A stretch of DNA of 64,000 nt from Oribacterium sp. P6A1 (GTDB taxonomy: Bacteria; Bacillota; Clostridia; Lachnospirales; Lachnospiraceae), in NCBI RefSeq assembly GCF_000702885.1, contig NZ_JNKO01000012.1, positions 1 through 64,000 on the forward strand. Direction: 5' to 3'. Below are positions 7,885 through 16,174 of the stretch, piece by piece; positions within the stretch are counted from its first letter, which is position 1; every line of letters begins with the position of its first letter. A model generated the notes under the pieces. The model was not told the DNA's origin. It was given only the letters and a program-made list of their open reading frames with translations, and searched no databases. Position numbers and translations under genes: made by a program.

Positions 7885-9321
7885 CTACCCTATTTTTGTT
7901 CCGCAATTTATGCAGAATCTCGCACCCTGTTCTAATTCCTTTCCACAATTAGGACATACACTGGAACCAATTTTTGCTCCACAGCTCATACAGAACTTCG
8001 CTCCGGCAGGGAGCAACTCTCCACAACTAGGACAACGTATTTCCTGAAGCAATTTTGATCCGCAGTTAAGGCAAAACTTTGCAATCTTTGGATTCGTATT
8101 ACCACAGCTTGGACAAACATTTATATCTCCTCCCTGTGAACCATTCTGTTCCTTTGATATCTCCTGATATTTTCCTCCGCTAACTCCTTTTTCAATTGGC
8201 TGAGCCTGTACACTCTGTCCCAGAAGGTTCCCCATATCACCAATGGTCCCCTTTGCAAGCGATCCCATTCCTGCGCCTACGGCACCGCCAACTCCTATCC
8301 CCATACCGAGCCCCATTCCTGCTCCCATAAAGCCGGATGAAGTACCTTCATTTGATGCTGCAGTCCCCATAACCTCAAATGCCTTTTCCTGCTGGAATGT
8401 ATAGCCTTCTCTGGCACGTTTTCTTGCCATAGCTTCTGACTCAATATCCATTTTTCCGGCATTACCCTGGGCTTCAATCAAAGTCTGCTTTTTCTTGATT
8501 TTTAATTCATTAACAGCAGCAAGATCTTCATCAGGAACATTTATATTCGTTATGGAAAAATTGTCCAGTGTAAGACCAAAACTAAGAAAATGCTCACGTA
8601 ATTTATTCCTCAAAACATCTGATAGTTCTGATAAATATGAGGTAATCTTCAGTATTCCTATCTTTCTTTCTGTTAATGTCTGTGATACAAGATTTGGTGT
8701 ATATTCAAGTATCTTTGTTCGCATATACTCTATTAGATTATCTCTTGTAAAATCTGCACGCGTCCCTACAACATGTCTAAGAAACAATCCAGCTCTGGTA
8801 GACGCCACAGAAGTATCATCTTTTTCTATGTGGACACCAAAAAGTCCATATGCCCTCACATGGATATTCACCTCTTCTTCCGGATCTTCAACAACAAATG
8901 GCTGCTGTGTTCCCCAATTCAAATCATTTAGATATGTTGTATTGATAAAATATACGGTACTGTGAAATGCCGACTCACCTGCGGTCAAAGCATGTTTTAT
9001 ATTTCTAAAAGGTGCAAATCTACTGTCTCCTGTATCCAGCTTTATCTTACAAGGTCCGATAAATACCGAATACTGTGCTATACCGCTTCCATCATTCCCG
9101 ACTGAACTTCCGGCATTCATATTGTTACAAAAAACAGCAATCTGTGACGGAGCTACAATTAAAAATGAACCATTCGGAAAATCTTCATACTGAAATCTAT
9201 GCGCAATTATTCCGGCCTCAATATCACTTTCCGGTTCCCATTTAATGAGATCAACTGAAAATGCTCCTAAAATTCCCTTATGATCCTGCTCCTTTGGATT
9301 GTCACTGTGAAATAATGACAT
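7885..9321 (-). CDS. SPFH/Band-7 YdjI-like protein with C-terminal zinc ribbons
   Basis: A 478-residue protein of the SPFH/Band 7 YdjI ('virion core protein'-like) family. The N-terminal SPFH domain (about residues 20-250) includes the typical FPNGSFLIVAPSQIAVF start. Next come a helical segment (KIKKKQTLIEAQGNAGK), a Gly/Met-rich linker (GMGLGMGIGVGGAVGAGMG), and three double-Cys zinc ribbons at the end (CPSCG...CLNCG, CPSCG...CMSCG, CPNCG...CINCG). In Bacillus the YdjI relative works with a PspA homologue at the membrane in stress. I chose the ATG at 9321 because GGAG lies 6 bases upstream; an upstream ATG at 9363 has no such site. It is the first gene of the cassette. Confidence 0.88.
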   Translation of the reverse strand: MSLFHSDNPKEQDHKGILGAFSVDLIKWEPESDIEAGIIAHRFQYEDFPNGSFLIVAPSQIAVFCNNMNAGSSVGNDGSGIAQYSVFIGPCKIKLDTGDSRFAPFRNIKHALTAGESAFHSTVYFINTTYLNDLNWGTQQPFVVEDPEEEVNIHVRAYGLFGVHIEKDDTSVASTRAGLFLRHVVGTRADFTRDNLIEYMRTKILEYTPNLVSQTLTERKIGILKITSYLSELSDVLRNKLREHFLSFGLTLDNFSITNINVPDEDLAAVNELKIKKKQTLIEAQGNAGKMDIESEAMARKRAREGYTFQQEKAFEVMGTAASNEGTSSGFMGAGMGLGMGIGVGGAVGAGMGSLAKGTIGDMGNLLGQSVQAQPIEKGVSGGKYQEISKEQNGSQGGDINVCPSCGNTNPKIAKFCLNCGSKLLQEIRCPSCGELLPAGAKFCMSCGAKIGSSVCPNCGKELEQGARFCINCGTKIG

Positions 9322-9679
9322 TTCTTGCTCCTTCCATTTAGTACATCCCATTGTAATTTCCATGTACTTTGATTAATAATCATGTACCAATCTTGCATTG
9401 TTCCGAAAACAGTTTATATATATACCTTATCGGCATATTTAACCGGTATCTTAATGATTTTAATTTCTTTTTATTAGTTCTGTGCTCACCTTTAGATTTC
9501 TTCACGACCAAGGGAAAATACAAAAATATCGAATAGGTACATATCAAAGGCATCATAATTATCGGATATTTGTTTGTAATTAAAAAAAGTCGAGCTAACC
9601 GCCCGACTTTTTTATAATTAACTATCCTTTTATTCAAACATCCTCTTTCTGCCACTTTTTTTCACAAGCATAATCCCCG
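9322..9679. other. intergenic region ahead of the SPFH cassette
   Basis: About 350 bases separate the SPFH gene from the C11 peptidase gene. It contains the AT-rich presumed promoter region of the SPFH cassette and one strong terminator hairpin. A 91-codon frame on the minus strand (9380-9655) runs through that terminator and has no clear ribosome site, so I do not call it a gene. Confidence 0.5.
9582..9613 (-). terminator. Rho-independent terminator after C11 peptidase gene
   Basis: AAAAAAAGTCG (9582-9592) pairs with CGACTTTTTT (9604-9613) around an 11-base loop. On the minus strand the stem ends in a long T run, as expected for a terminator about 70 bases past the C11 peptidase stop. The arrangement is symmetric and could also act on plus-strand transcripts. 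Confidence 0.85.
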
Positions 9680-11545
9680 TCACCCGCAGTATTCCCAGCT
9701 GTCTCTGTATTCATCATAACTGTATATGGAATCACTTTCTTCATCGTAGTAGAACATTGTATCTGTTTCGTCATCATAGAGATACAGATATCCGTCATCA
9801 TAGCAGTACCATATCTCCTCCTCATAGTCGTATATCCAGTCATCATAACAACCATCATTATTGTAACAACTTGAATCATAGTATGAGTTGCTGTCACAAT
9901 ATGATCCGTAATCATAATATGAGTTATAGCCTGAACCTCCACCGTAGCAGGAACTGTAGTCATAACCATACTGACAGGATCCGCCGTTACTGATATTGCA
10001 GCCGTACTCGCTCTCGTAGTCTCCCCAGCCGCCCCAGTTGTTCTCAAAGCCGTAATAATCATAGTAGTCATCATAGCCGGAACTCTTTACGAATCCTTTG
10101 AGCCAGTCTATATATTCAGCATCCAGCCCGATATCGCTATAGACATCCCTGAGCCTTCTGTAAAACTCATTATCTCCGTAGGGAAGCGATACCGCAAGCC
10201 CCGTCAGTTCGTTTTTATCAGATGTATGACCATAGTAAGCCACAGCTGCTTTCAGAGCAGAAATAAGGTTCTTTGCTTCATCACTGTCTTTGTCGATACT
10301 CTCCACCAGAGCAAGGATATCGCTGATATAGTAATCCGACAGAGTAACGAAACTGTAATCAAATCCCCAGTTGTCAAAATAACTCCTGCCCTTTGCCCTG
10401 TGCATCTTACTGTAATTCTTCTTTAAAAGCGCCGCCTCGTTTTTATATGCAAAGGCCTTCCATGCTTCAAAAAGACTTCCGGAGGTGGAGACATTGAAAA
10501 GTCCCATACAGGCAGAACCGCCGCCATAACTGCTCTCATTATCCGCAATAATGGCATCCACTATATATTTTCCGAGAAGAGGGGTTGCCATCCCTGGATT
10601 ATTCTCAAACTCCTTCATCCATCCGGTGTAGTCCCATCCAAGTCCCGACTCAAAATCCTCGGATAAAAGGGCATACTTGCAGTAAGGGGCCAATGCATAG
10701 CAGGTCTCCATGCTGGCCATGATACAGCAGTCCATGCCAATGATATCGAAATGTACATCCTCATTTTCCGAAAAGGCCTCTGCCATCTCCGCTATGGTAA
10801 GGCTATCTGTCTCTGACTGCCACTCATCATATCCAAAGCCATAAACAGGACCTCCGCCGTGATCCCAAAACAGGAACATATACCGGTCTGCCGGATATTC
10901 GGATTTACAGAAACCTATAAATTCAGACAGGGTTCTTTTATCAGTACAGTCAAGCTGCCCCAGTTTGTCTCTTATAAGTCTGAGACCTCCATTTTCTATC
11001 TTATACGTCTGGGCGCTTTTCGAGGAGATACCATAGTTCTGCCAGCGCCTGGTTCCCATAGTCTGTATGATGACGTTGACATTATCACCTATTCCGGAGG
11101 CTATCATCTCGGAAATATCTCCTGTTGCCTCTCCTGCCTCCGACTCAAGATCCGAGCCGTTTATATAAACCATTATGGTAGCGGACCTGGCATCTGTTCC
11201 CACAGAAACAGTATCCACATTAATCTCCTGGGCTGCGGAATTACCGTTCTGATCATTTATATTTCCGGAACTGATATGAGACTGCATCTGTTCCAGCAAA
11301 GTCTTTTTCTCAGCTGTCTTCTCCCCGGCCGTCTGCTCTGCCGCTGTTCGTTCTGCTGCTGTATTTTCTGAAATTGCCTTTTCTGCAACTGTCTGCTCTC
11401 TTAGGTTCCCGTCTGCTGCTGTCTGTTCAACCACAGTCGTTTCGGTGCTTTTTTCTTCGTCATCAGGCCAAAGCATCAAAATGATGAACATAAGGCCTAA
11501 AGCCGCCAGTATAAAGATTACTACTTTCTTTATTTCTTTCCACAT
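9680..11545 (-). CDS. membrane-anchored clostripain-like (C11) peptidase with Tyr-rich tail
   Basis: A cysteine peptidase of family C11. A membrane helix spans residues 8-26, followed by a degenerate Ala/Glu/Thr repeat linker (TAAEQTAGEKTAEKK type, 36-85). The catalytic domain (about 120-490) has the His in FWDHGGG (229) and the Cys in the MDCC motif (274). The last 130 residues are an unusual low-complexity tail dominated by Tyr, Asp, Gly, Ser and Cys (YDDYYDYYGF, SSCYGGGSGYNSYYDYG). The catalytic part is probably outside the membrane. The gene overlaps the 3' end of the acidic protein gene by 16 bases, implying coupling. Its substrate is unknown; C11 enzymes cleave after basic residues. Confidence 0.88.
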   Translation of the reverse strand: MWKEIKKVVIFILAALGLMFIILMLWPDDEEKSTETTVVEQTAADGNLREQTVAEKAISENTAAERTAAEQTAGEKTAEKKTLLEQMQSHISSGNINDQNGNSAAQEINVDTVSVGTDARSATIMVYINGSDLESEAGEATGDISEMIASGIGDNVNVIIQTMGTRRWQNYGISSKSAQTYKIENGGLRLIRDKLGQLDCTDKRTLSEFIGFCKSEYPADRYMFLFWDHGGGPVYGFGYDEWQSETDSLTIAEMAEAFSENEDVHFDIIGMDCCIMASMETCYALAPYCKYALLSEDFESGLGWDYTGWMKEFENNPGMATPLLGKYIVDAIIADNESSYGGGSACMGLFNVSTSGSLFEAWKAFAYKNEAALLKKNYSKMHRAKGRSYFDNWGFDYSFVTLSDYYISDILALVESIDKDSDEAKNLISALKAAVAYYGHTSDKNELTGLAVSLPYGDNEFYRRLRDVYSDIGLDAEYIDWLKGFVKSSGYDDYYDYYGFENNWGGWGDYESEYGCNISNGGSCQYGYDYSSCYGGGSGYNSYYDYGSYCDSNSYYDSSCYNNDGCYDDWIYDYEEEIWYCYDDGYLYLYDDETDTMFYYDEESDSIYSYDEYRDSWEYCG

Positions 11546-12162
11546 AGCTCTTCATCCGAAAAACCATCGTCATCAAAATCTTCGCCGTCAAACTCCTCAT
11601 CAAACTCTTCATCATCGAAGAATTCTTCGTCATCAGGCTCATCAAAGATAGTCTCATAGTATCCCGCTGTCTCGAAACCGTCATCCTCATGATCAGACAT
11701 CATCCATTCCATCACTTCTACTATTTTGTCATGGCTTCCGTCAAAACGGTCATGCACATAGAACAGTGACAGAATATCCTGACTCAGCTCCATTCCCGGA
11801 ATTTTATTATGGAAGGTCTCTATCAGGTTCCATAAAGTCACGGAATCATCATACTCAATATCCATGAGAAGTACATTTAATCTGTCCGGATTATAATAGC
11901 AGTGTATCATACCACCCACTGTATCCTCTCCAAAAAGATCCATATATATCTGTCTCAATGCCTTGGCATTGAGCTCATCAGGATCATTTAAGTAATTCTC
12001 AGGATTTTCTATAGCCACACGATAGTGGCTGAAAGCCTCATTCTTCAGTTCCAAAAACTCAAGGGTATCTGCTATTGCAGTCTCTATAGTCACATCATTC
12101 TGCTCTGTATATGATTTAAGGATCTGCATATACTCATCAGGGAATTCCATCTTAATGCCCAT
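11530..12162 (-). CDS. acidic hypothetical protein, coupled to C11 peptidase
   Basis: A 210-residue protein of unknown function. The first 165 residues look like a compact helical domain (MEFPDEYMQILKSYTEQND start, YARHG-like elements absent). The last 40 residues are a run of Asp, Glu and Phe (DDEEFFDDEEFDEEFDGED), giving a very acidic tail. I start it at the ATG at 12162, which has GGAGG 6 bases upstream; a TTG two codons earlier is less likely. Its end overlaps the C11 peptidase start by 16 bases. The acidic tail could bind basic partners such as the peptidase's lysine-rich regions (inference). Confidence 0.75.
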   Translation of the reverse strand: MGIKMEFPDEYMQILKSYTEQNDVTIETAIADTLEFLELKNEAFSHYRVAIENPENYLNDPDELNAKALRQIYMDLFGEDTVGGMIHCYYNPDRLNVLLMDIEYDDSVTLWNLIETFHNKIPGMELSQDILSLFYVHDRFDGSHDKIVEVMEWMMSDHEDDGFETAGYYETIFDEPDDEEFFDDEEFDEEFDGEDFDDDGFSDEELCGKK

Positions 12163-12257
12163 AATCAACCTCCGGTTTACTATACTTCACTCATCTTTGT
12201 CCGACAAACGTATTTTACACGCCTTCATCATTTTGTGCGTATATTCTATATCTATAA

Positions 12258-12545
12258 TCACATACCTGCAAGCTCTGCCATGAACATATCATAGTAGTCA
12301 TCCTGTCCCTCAAGCTTAGGGGAATTCTCGCCTCCGCCGTTTGTGGATCTCTTGATGGCTGCATAAAACTCCTCCCCGTATGTAAGGATATCCATCTCAT
12401 ACAGCTCATAACCCTCCTCACGGGCGATATTGCAAAAAGCTGCCAAAGGATTTTTTTCCTTTTGTGTATCTAAAAGTTTCTGTCTGAATTCTGCATCCTC
12501 CAGAGCTTTCTTACGAAGCGCCGCCATTACTGTCTCAACATCCAT
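12258..12545 (-). CDS. Nif11/NHLP-leader-like small protein
   Basis: A 95-residue acidic protein whose first 65 residues match the pattern of Nif11-type RiPP leader peptides: an N-terminal helix, FRQKLLD, then AFCNIAREEGYELYEMDIL (the 'A.E.Gy.....dl' signature). A glycine stretch follows (STNGGGENS, about residue 67), then a 23-residue C-terminal part containing YYDMFMAEL. The layout fits leader, Gly-Gly-type cleavage site and core. However, no lanthionine synthetase, radical SAM or cyclodehydratase enzyme lies nearby, so it could instead be a stand-alone Nif11-domain protein. GGAGG lies 5 bases before the ATG. A C11 peptidase lies two genes downstream. Confidence 0.6.
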   Translation of the reverse strand: MDVETVMAALRKKALEDAEFRQKLLDTQKEKNPLAAFCNIAREEGYELYEMDILTYGEEFYAAIKRSTNGGGENSPKLEGQDDYYDMFMAELAGM

Positions 12546-12657
12546 AGTAACCTCCCACTTTCAAAACATCTCCCAAATATATGCTGATACTCCCTTAACA
12601 ATTCAATATCGGACCGCCTTGTGCCATACGCTGCCGGGAAAGTCAGATAATTCGAAT

Positions 12658-13506
12658 TCATTTATCATCCAGCTTCTTCAAAACGAATCTGGTTACAGCC
12701 GCACCGATAAGACTGCCGACTGTAAGTGCAACCGCCATAAAAAATGCCGGCTTTCTCACATCTGCTCTTACCGGTATTTCAAACTCTCCGCCGTTCTTGC
12801 AGATAAGCCCTATCTCTCCATCTGCAATGAGATATGACTCTCCGTACAGCATCTCCTTATTGCTGCCTGTATCTTTACGTATGTACGCACCGTCAGTAAG
12901 ACAGTAAAATGCTCTGTTCATGCTGTCCGGATAAGTGATCTCCTCAAACAGCTTTTTGCCGTCAAGAACCGAATCTATGGTCTGATTGTAGTGGGGAATG
13001 ACATTGGTCTCAGTGAGCCCCAGCCCCTCTATAAACCTTTGGTAATTTGCATCCTTGGCTTCCCCCGCAAGTTCCGGCTGGGCATACACTTCATCGGCAC
13101 AATTCATGGTACCCGCGCTTATGCCAATGACTATGCCCCTGAAACTTTTGATCCTCTCTCTCAGATTAATCTTACGGAACCATTCATTTTCCGTAGGTAC
13201 ATGGCCCCCCGCAAGGATCACCACATCATAGCAGCCTATGATCTCAACTGTTTTCTCATCCCTGGCATCCAGAACATCTATCATGTCCATGCTGAGTCCT
13301 GATTTATTGAAGGCATCAAGATAGGTCTGTGCTATGGCACTGTTCATCTCTGCGGCTTTGGGATCTGATGAAACCAGGAGACATTTGCTGTGCTCCTTCC
13401 AGTCCTTTTTTAATCTGTCCACAAAATTATTGCTGTTATCCAGTTTTTCGGGCAGCCCTGTTTTTCGATCAAACCCTCCCGGGGTAGATGTCATATATAT
13501 GATCAT
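12658..13506 (-). CDS. S51 (dipeptidase E/cyanophycinase-like) family protein with C-terminal membrane helix
   Basis: A 282-residue protein of the class-I glutamine-amidotransferase-like peptidase S51 family. It has a conserved VVILAGGHVPTEN stretch (about residues 93-105) and the nucleophilic Ser in IGISAGTMNCAD (about residue 127), followed by a His-containing segment (VIPHYNQT). Family members are peptidases with a Ser-His catalytic pair that hydrolyse Asp dipeptides or cyanophycin-like substrates. Unusually, residues 252-275 (PAFFMAVALTVGSLIGAAVT) form a membrane helix ending in Lys residues, so this enzyme is probably tail-anchored. The start has AGGAGG 10 bases upstream. Confidence 0.8.
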   Translation of the reverse strand: MIIYMTSTPGGFDRKTGLPEKLDNSNNFVDRLKKDWKEHSKCLLVSSDPKAAEMNSAIAQTYLDAFNKSGLSMDMIDVLDARDEKTVEIIGCYDVVILAGGHVPTENEWFRKINLRERIKSFRGIVIGISAGTMNCADEVYAQPELAGEAKDANYQRFIEGLGLTETNVIPHYNQTIDSVLDGKKLFEEITYPDSMNRAFYCLTDGAYIRKDTGSNKEMLYGESYLIADGEIGLICKNGGEFEIPVRADVRKPAFFMAVALTVGSLIGAAVTRFVLKKLDDK

Positions 13507-13603
13507 TAAAAAACTTCCTCCTATGAAAAAGATCCTGATTTCATATCACACTCTGATATCCTTCAAATTCAAACGAATGTGCCGGATACTATATGAAGCA
13601 GTT

Positions 13604-14293
13604 TCATCTCTTTCGATTCCCGCCCGGGATCATACTGTTATATCCCTTCATCACGAGCCATGAAATAAGATAATTTCCTCCCAGAATTGCTACGGTCCAG
13701 AACACAGCCATAATGAGGGACTGCTCATGCACACGCAGGAAGAAGTATGGTCCATCCGCAAGTCCGGCCACATTCATGCCTATCAGAATCACAGCATAGA
13801 TCACCGTCGGTATGATGGCATAAAATGGCGCCTTTTTCGGAAGCGGTTCTGCAGTCTCCAGAAAAAGAAAACTCATCAAAGACAGTACCGGTGCAATCAC
13901 ATGATCAATGGGATGCACTCCCTTCAGCAGCTGATCCGCAAAACCTTTCTTTGGTCCGAGAACAAAAAGCACCACAAGAAAGGTAAGCATCAGACAACAG
14001 GTGCAGATGTATCTAAGCAGTGTGATCCATCCCGGCATTCTTCTGGAACCTTTATAATGCTGCATCATATAAGTGGAAACGAAACCGCTGGTCCTTCCCT
14101 TGGACAGAGCCGGAAGCATGAACATAACAAAAAGTGCACTCACCAAAAGGCAGAGAACATTTGAGTTATCGGTATAATATATAAACATTTTAAATCCGTC
14201 ATGAACCGAGAAAGTATAATTCAGTCCGATGAGTTCCATGACCACCAGCATGATGTGAATAAACAGCGCTGTTCTCATTCTTTTATCATTCAT
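13604..14293 (-). CDS. Pr6Pr-type six-helix membrane protein
   Basis: A 229-residue integral membrane protein with about six transmembrane segments. The YYTDNSNVLCLL segment near residue 40 and the HPIDHVIAPVLS segment near 125 resemble the Pr6Pr/FAR-17a (AIG1-like) group of membrane proteins, whose eukaryotic relatives include fatty-acid-ester hydrolases with Thr/His catalytic residues. A bacterial function is not established. It lies between the S51-like gene and the AAA+ gene, all on the minus strand. The ribosome site is weak. Confidence 0.7.
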   Translation of the reverse strand: MNDKRMRTALFIHIMLVVMELIGLNYTFSVHDGFKMFIYYTDNSNVLCLLVSALFVMFMLPALSKGRTSGFVSTYMMQHYKGSRRMPGWITLLRYICTCCLMLTFLVVLFVLGPKKGFADQLLKGVHPIDHVIAPVLSLMSFLFLETAEPLPKKAPFYAIIPTVIYAVILIGMNVAGLADGPYFFLRVHEQSLIMAVFWTVAILGGNYLISWLVMKGYNSMIPGGNRKR

Positions 14294-14431
14294 TTCAAAT
14301 GATCAAGGCCCGGCGGATCTCCCGTCAGGCCTCTCCTCCTTTTACAAATCTTTCAAGTCACCGGCTATCAGTTTCATTATACAAACAGCCGTATCTTCCC
14401 ATCAAGGACTTTAACACGGACTTCTCCTGTG

Positions 14432-15985
14432 TTAAAAAATCAGCCTTCTTACAGTATGGGCGTCAAATGTCACGTCCTTCACTCCTGCGGTCTCTATCTG
14501 ATAGAGAGCATTGGCCGCAAGATGCTCCGCCGCCTGCTCCAGATCTCTGCAGCCCGTCTGATCGCGATACTTTTCAAGAATCACATCAATGGCCCTGTCC
14601 TCCACCACACACTCCGAAGCTTCCATTCCCATACGCTTTAAAACCCTGGGAAGTGAGAACTTCTTAAAGATGATCTTTTTCTCATCAGGTGTGTAATCCG
14701 GAATGTCGATCACCGCAAATCTGCTCATAAGGGGATCTGATATTCTGGACTTGTCATTGGCAGTGGCCACAGGATAGACCCCGTTGGTGGGGATGCGGCA
14801 CTCGATATAATTGTCCGTATATCCTATGTTATCAAGCAGTGTCAGAAGAGCATCCGCCGGATTTCCGTTTATACTGTTCTTATCGGCTTTATCCAGCTCA
14901 TTTATTATGAAAACAATGTTACTGGAGCCACTTTGTGTAAATGCCTCCATTATACGCCCGGCCTTGGCATTGGCATAAACACGGGGACTGCCGGTGAGAG
15001 CCTCGGAATCATGGATGGCACTCATATCGAGGCTGGTCCAGGGGAGCCTCAGGATCCTTGCTACTGCATAGGCAAGCTGCGACTTTCCGATTCCTGCCGG
15101 ACCCGCAAGAAGAAGCCCGTAGGCAGGAAGGGTGTGGGTTCTGTTTATCTGAATGATAGTCTCCATGATGCGCTGCTTTACCCTCTCAAGGCCATAAAGC
15201 TCTTCATCCAGAATCTGCCTTGCCCTTACAGGGTCGATAGAAGCGAAATACTCACCTTTCCAGTGAATATTCAGCACCATCTGAAGAGCTCTTTCCGCGT
15301 GGCGCCTCTCCTCCGGGGTGATGGTTGAGGACTTTATGAGGTTGACGCTTCTGTCCGCCCAGACCTGCATGTTCTTTGGAAGTGTATGTCTCGCGCAGGC
15401 AAGGTAATTAAGCATTGAGTTCAGATCTCTCAGATCCTGCTGTCCGGACTCTGCCGGCTCTTCATCCATATCCCCATCCTCCGGGGCATCACTCTCTGAA
15501 AGCCTCTCTATCACCATCTGGAGAAATCTGTCACGCTCAGACTGAATACCGGATCCGCTTGGATTCACTGCACGTATCTTATAGACACAGTATCCTTCCT
15601 CCCGGCTCTCTCCGGTCAGTCTCACGGATACATGGTTCTCTCCGAGCCACTTTTCAAGCTCCACAAATCGCTTGTCTATAGTGAGGACAGGATGGTTCAG
15701 GTCTCTGCCGTCCTTGTCCAGGCCGCTGACATTGGCCTCCACCGTGCCTCCCGTATAAGCGAAGGAATTCCCTCTCAAGGGGTTTATAAAAACTCCGACA
15801 GCGTGCCGGGGAAGCTTTTCTTCCCCCTCCGTAAGGATCATGATGGGAGTCTCAGGAGAAAGCTCCTTGCTGTCACTTATCACCACCTTGAATGCATGAG
15901 ACGCCGCAGTTCCGGCCTCATTACCCCCCTCTGCTTCCGGATTCACTATCGTACTACTGTTAAAGTCAAAAATCCTGTCCCCCAT
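14432..15985 (-). CDS. Lon-like AAA+ ATPase lacking the protease domain
   Basis: A 517-residue ATPase. The N-terminal 240 residues have no obvious known domain and include an acidic linker (SDAPEDGDMDEEPAES). From about residue 270 it resembles the AAA+ module of Lon: EELYGLERVKQRIMETI, Walker A GPAGIGKS (near 300), Walker B IVFIINELDKA (near 357), and a sensor/arginine-finger region ISDPLMSRFAVIDIP. It ends after the small AAA+ lid, so the Ser-Lys peptidase domain of Lon is missing. It is therefore probably a remodelling or chaperone-type ATPase. It is the first gene of the minus-strand group that ends with the C11 peptidase. It has a weak ribosome site. Confidence 0.82.
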   Translation of the reverse strand: MGDRIFDFNSSTIVNPEAEGGNEAGTAASHAFKVVISDSKELSPETPIMILTEGEEKLPRHAVGVFINPLRGNSFAYTGGTVEANVSGLDKDGRDLNHPVLTIDKRFVELEKWLGENHVSVRLTGESREEGYCVYKIRAVNPSGSGIQSERDRFLQMVIERLSESDAPEDGDMDEEPAESGQQDLRDLNSMLNYLACARHTLPKNMQVWADRSVNLIKSSTITPEERRHAERALQMVLNIHWKGEYFASIDPVRARQILDEELYGLERVKQRIMETIIQINRTHTLPAYGLLLAGPAGIGKSQLAYAVARILRLPWTSLDMSAIHDSEALTGSPRVYANAKAGRIMEAFTQSGSSNIVFIINELDKADKNSINGNPADALLTLLDNIGYTDNYIECRIPTNGVYPVATANDKSRISDPLMSRFAVIDIPDYTPDEKKIIFKKFSLPRVLKRMGMEASECVVEDRAIDVILEKYRDQTGCRDLEQAAEHLAANALYQIETAGVKDVTFDAHTVRRLIF

Positions 15986-16174
15986 ATATGCGCCCGTCTA
16001 TAAATCGATGAAAATCGATTTCCCCTTTCTTACTAACATCAGTGCCTGACAATTGAGCTAAAAGTACCGGATCAGGCCATCATCTATCTGCCTATACTAA
16101 CATACTTTCGCTTTCCAGTCACATAACTTGATATAAGTGTGAATAGAGATATGCTGTTTTTTATTTGATAACCA

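Noticed and set aside
7885-9321. Phage or viral gene because of the 'virion core protein' family name
   Set aside because: The YdjI/SPFH family is a normal bacterial membrane-associated family; no phage genes lie nearby.
9380-9655. 91-codon minus-strand frame between the SPFH and C11 genes
   Set aside because: It runs through a strong bidirectional terminator, lacks a ribosome site and has atypical composition.
9634-10074. 146-codon Met/Thr-rich frame overlapping the C11 tail
   Set aside because: It is a shadow of the Tyr-codon-rich C11 tail in another frame.
13727-14164. 145-codon plus-strand frame opposite the Pr6Pr-like gene
   Set aside because: It is antisense to a clear membrane-protein gene and rich in His and Gln, typical of a shadow frame.
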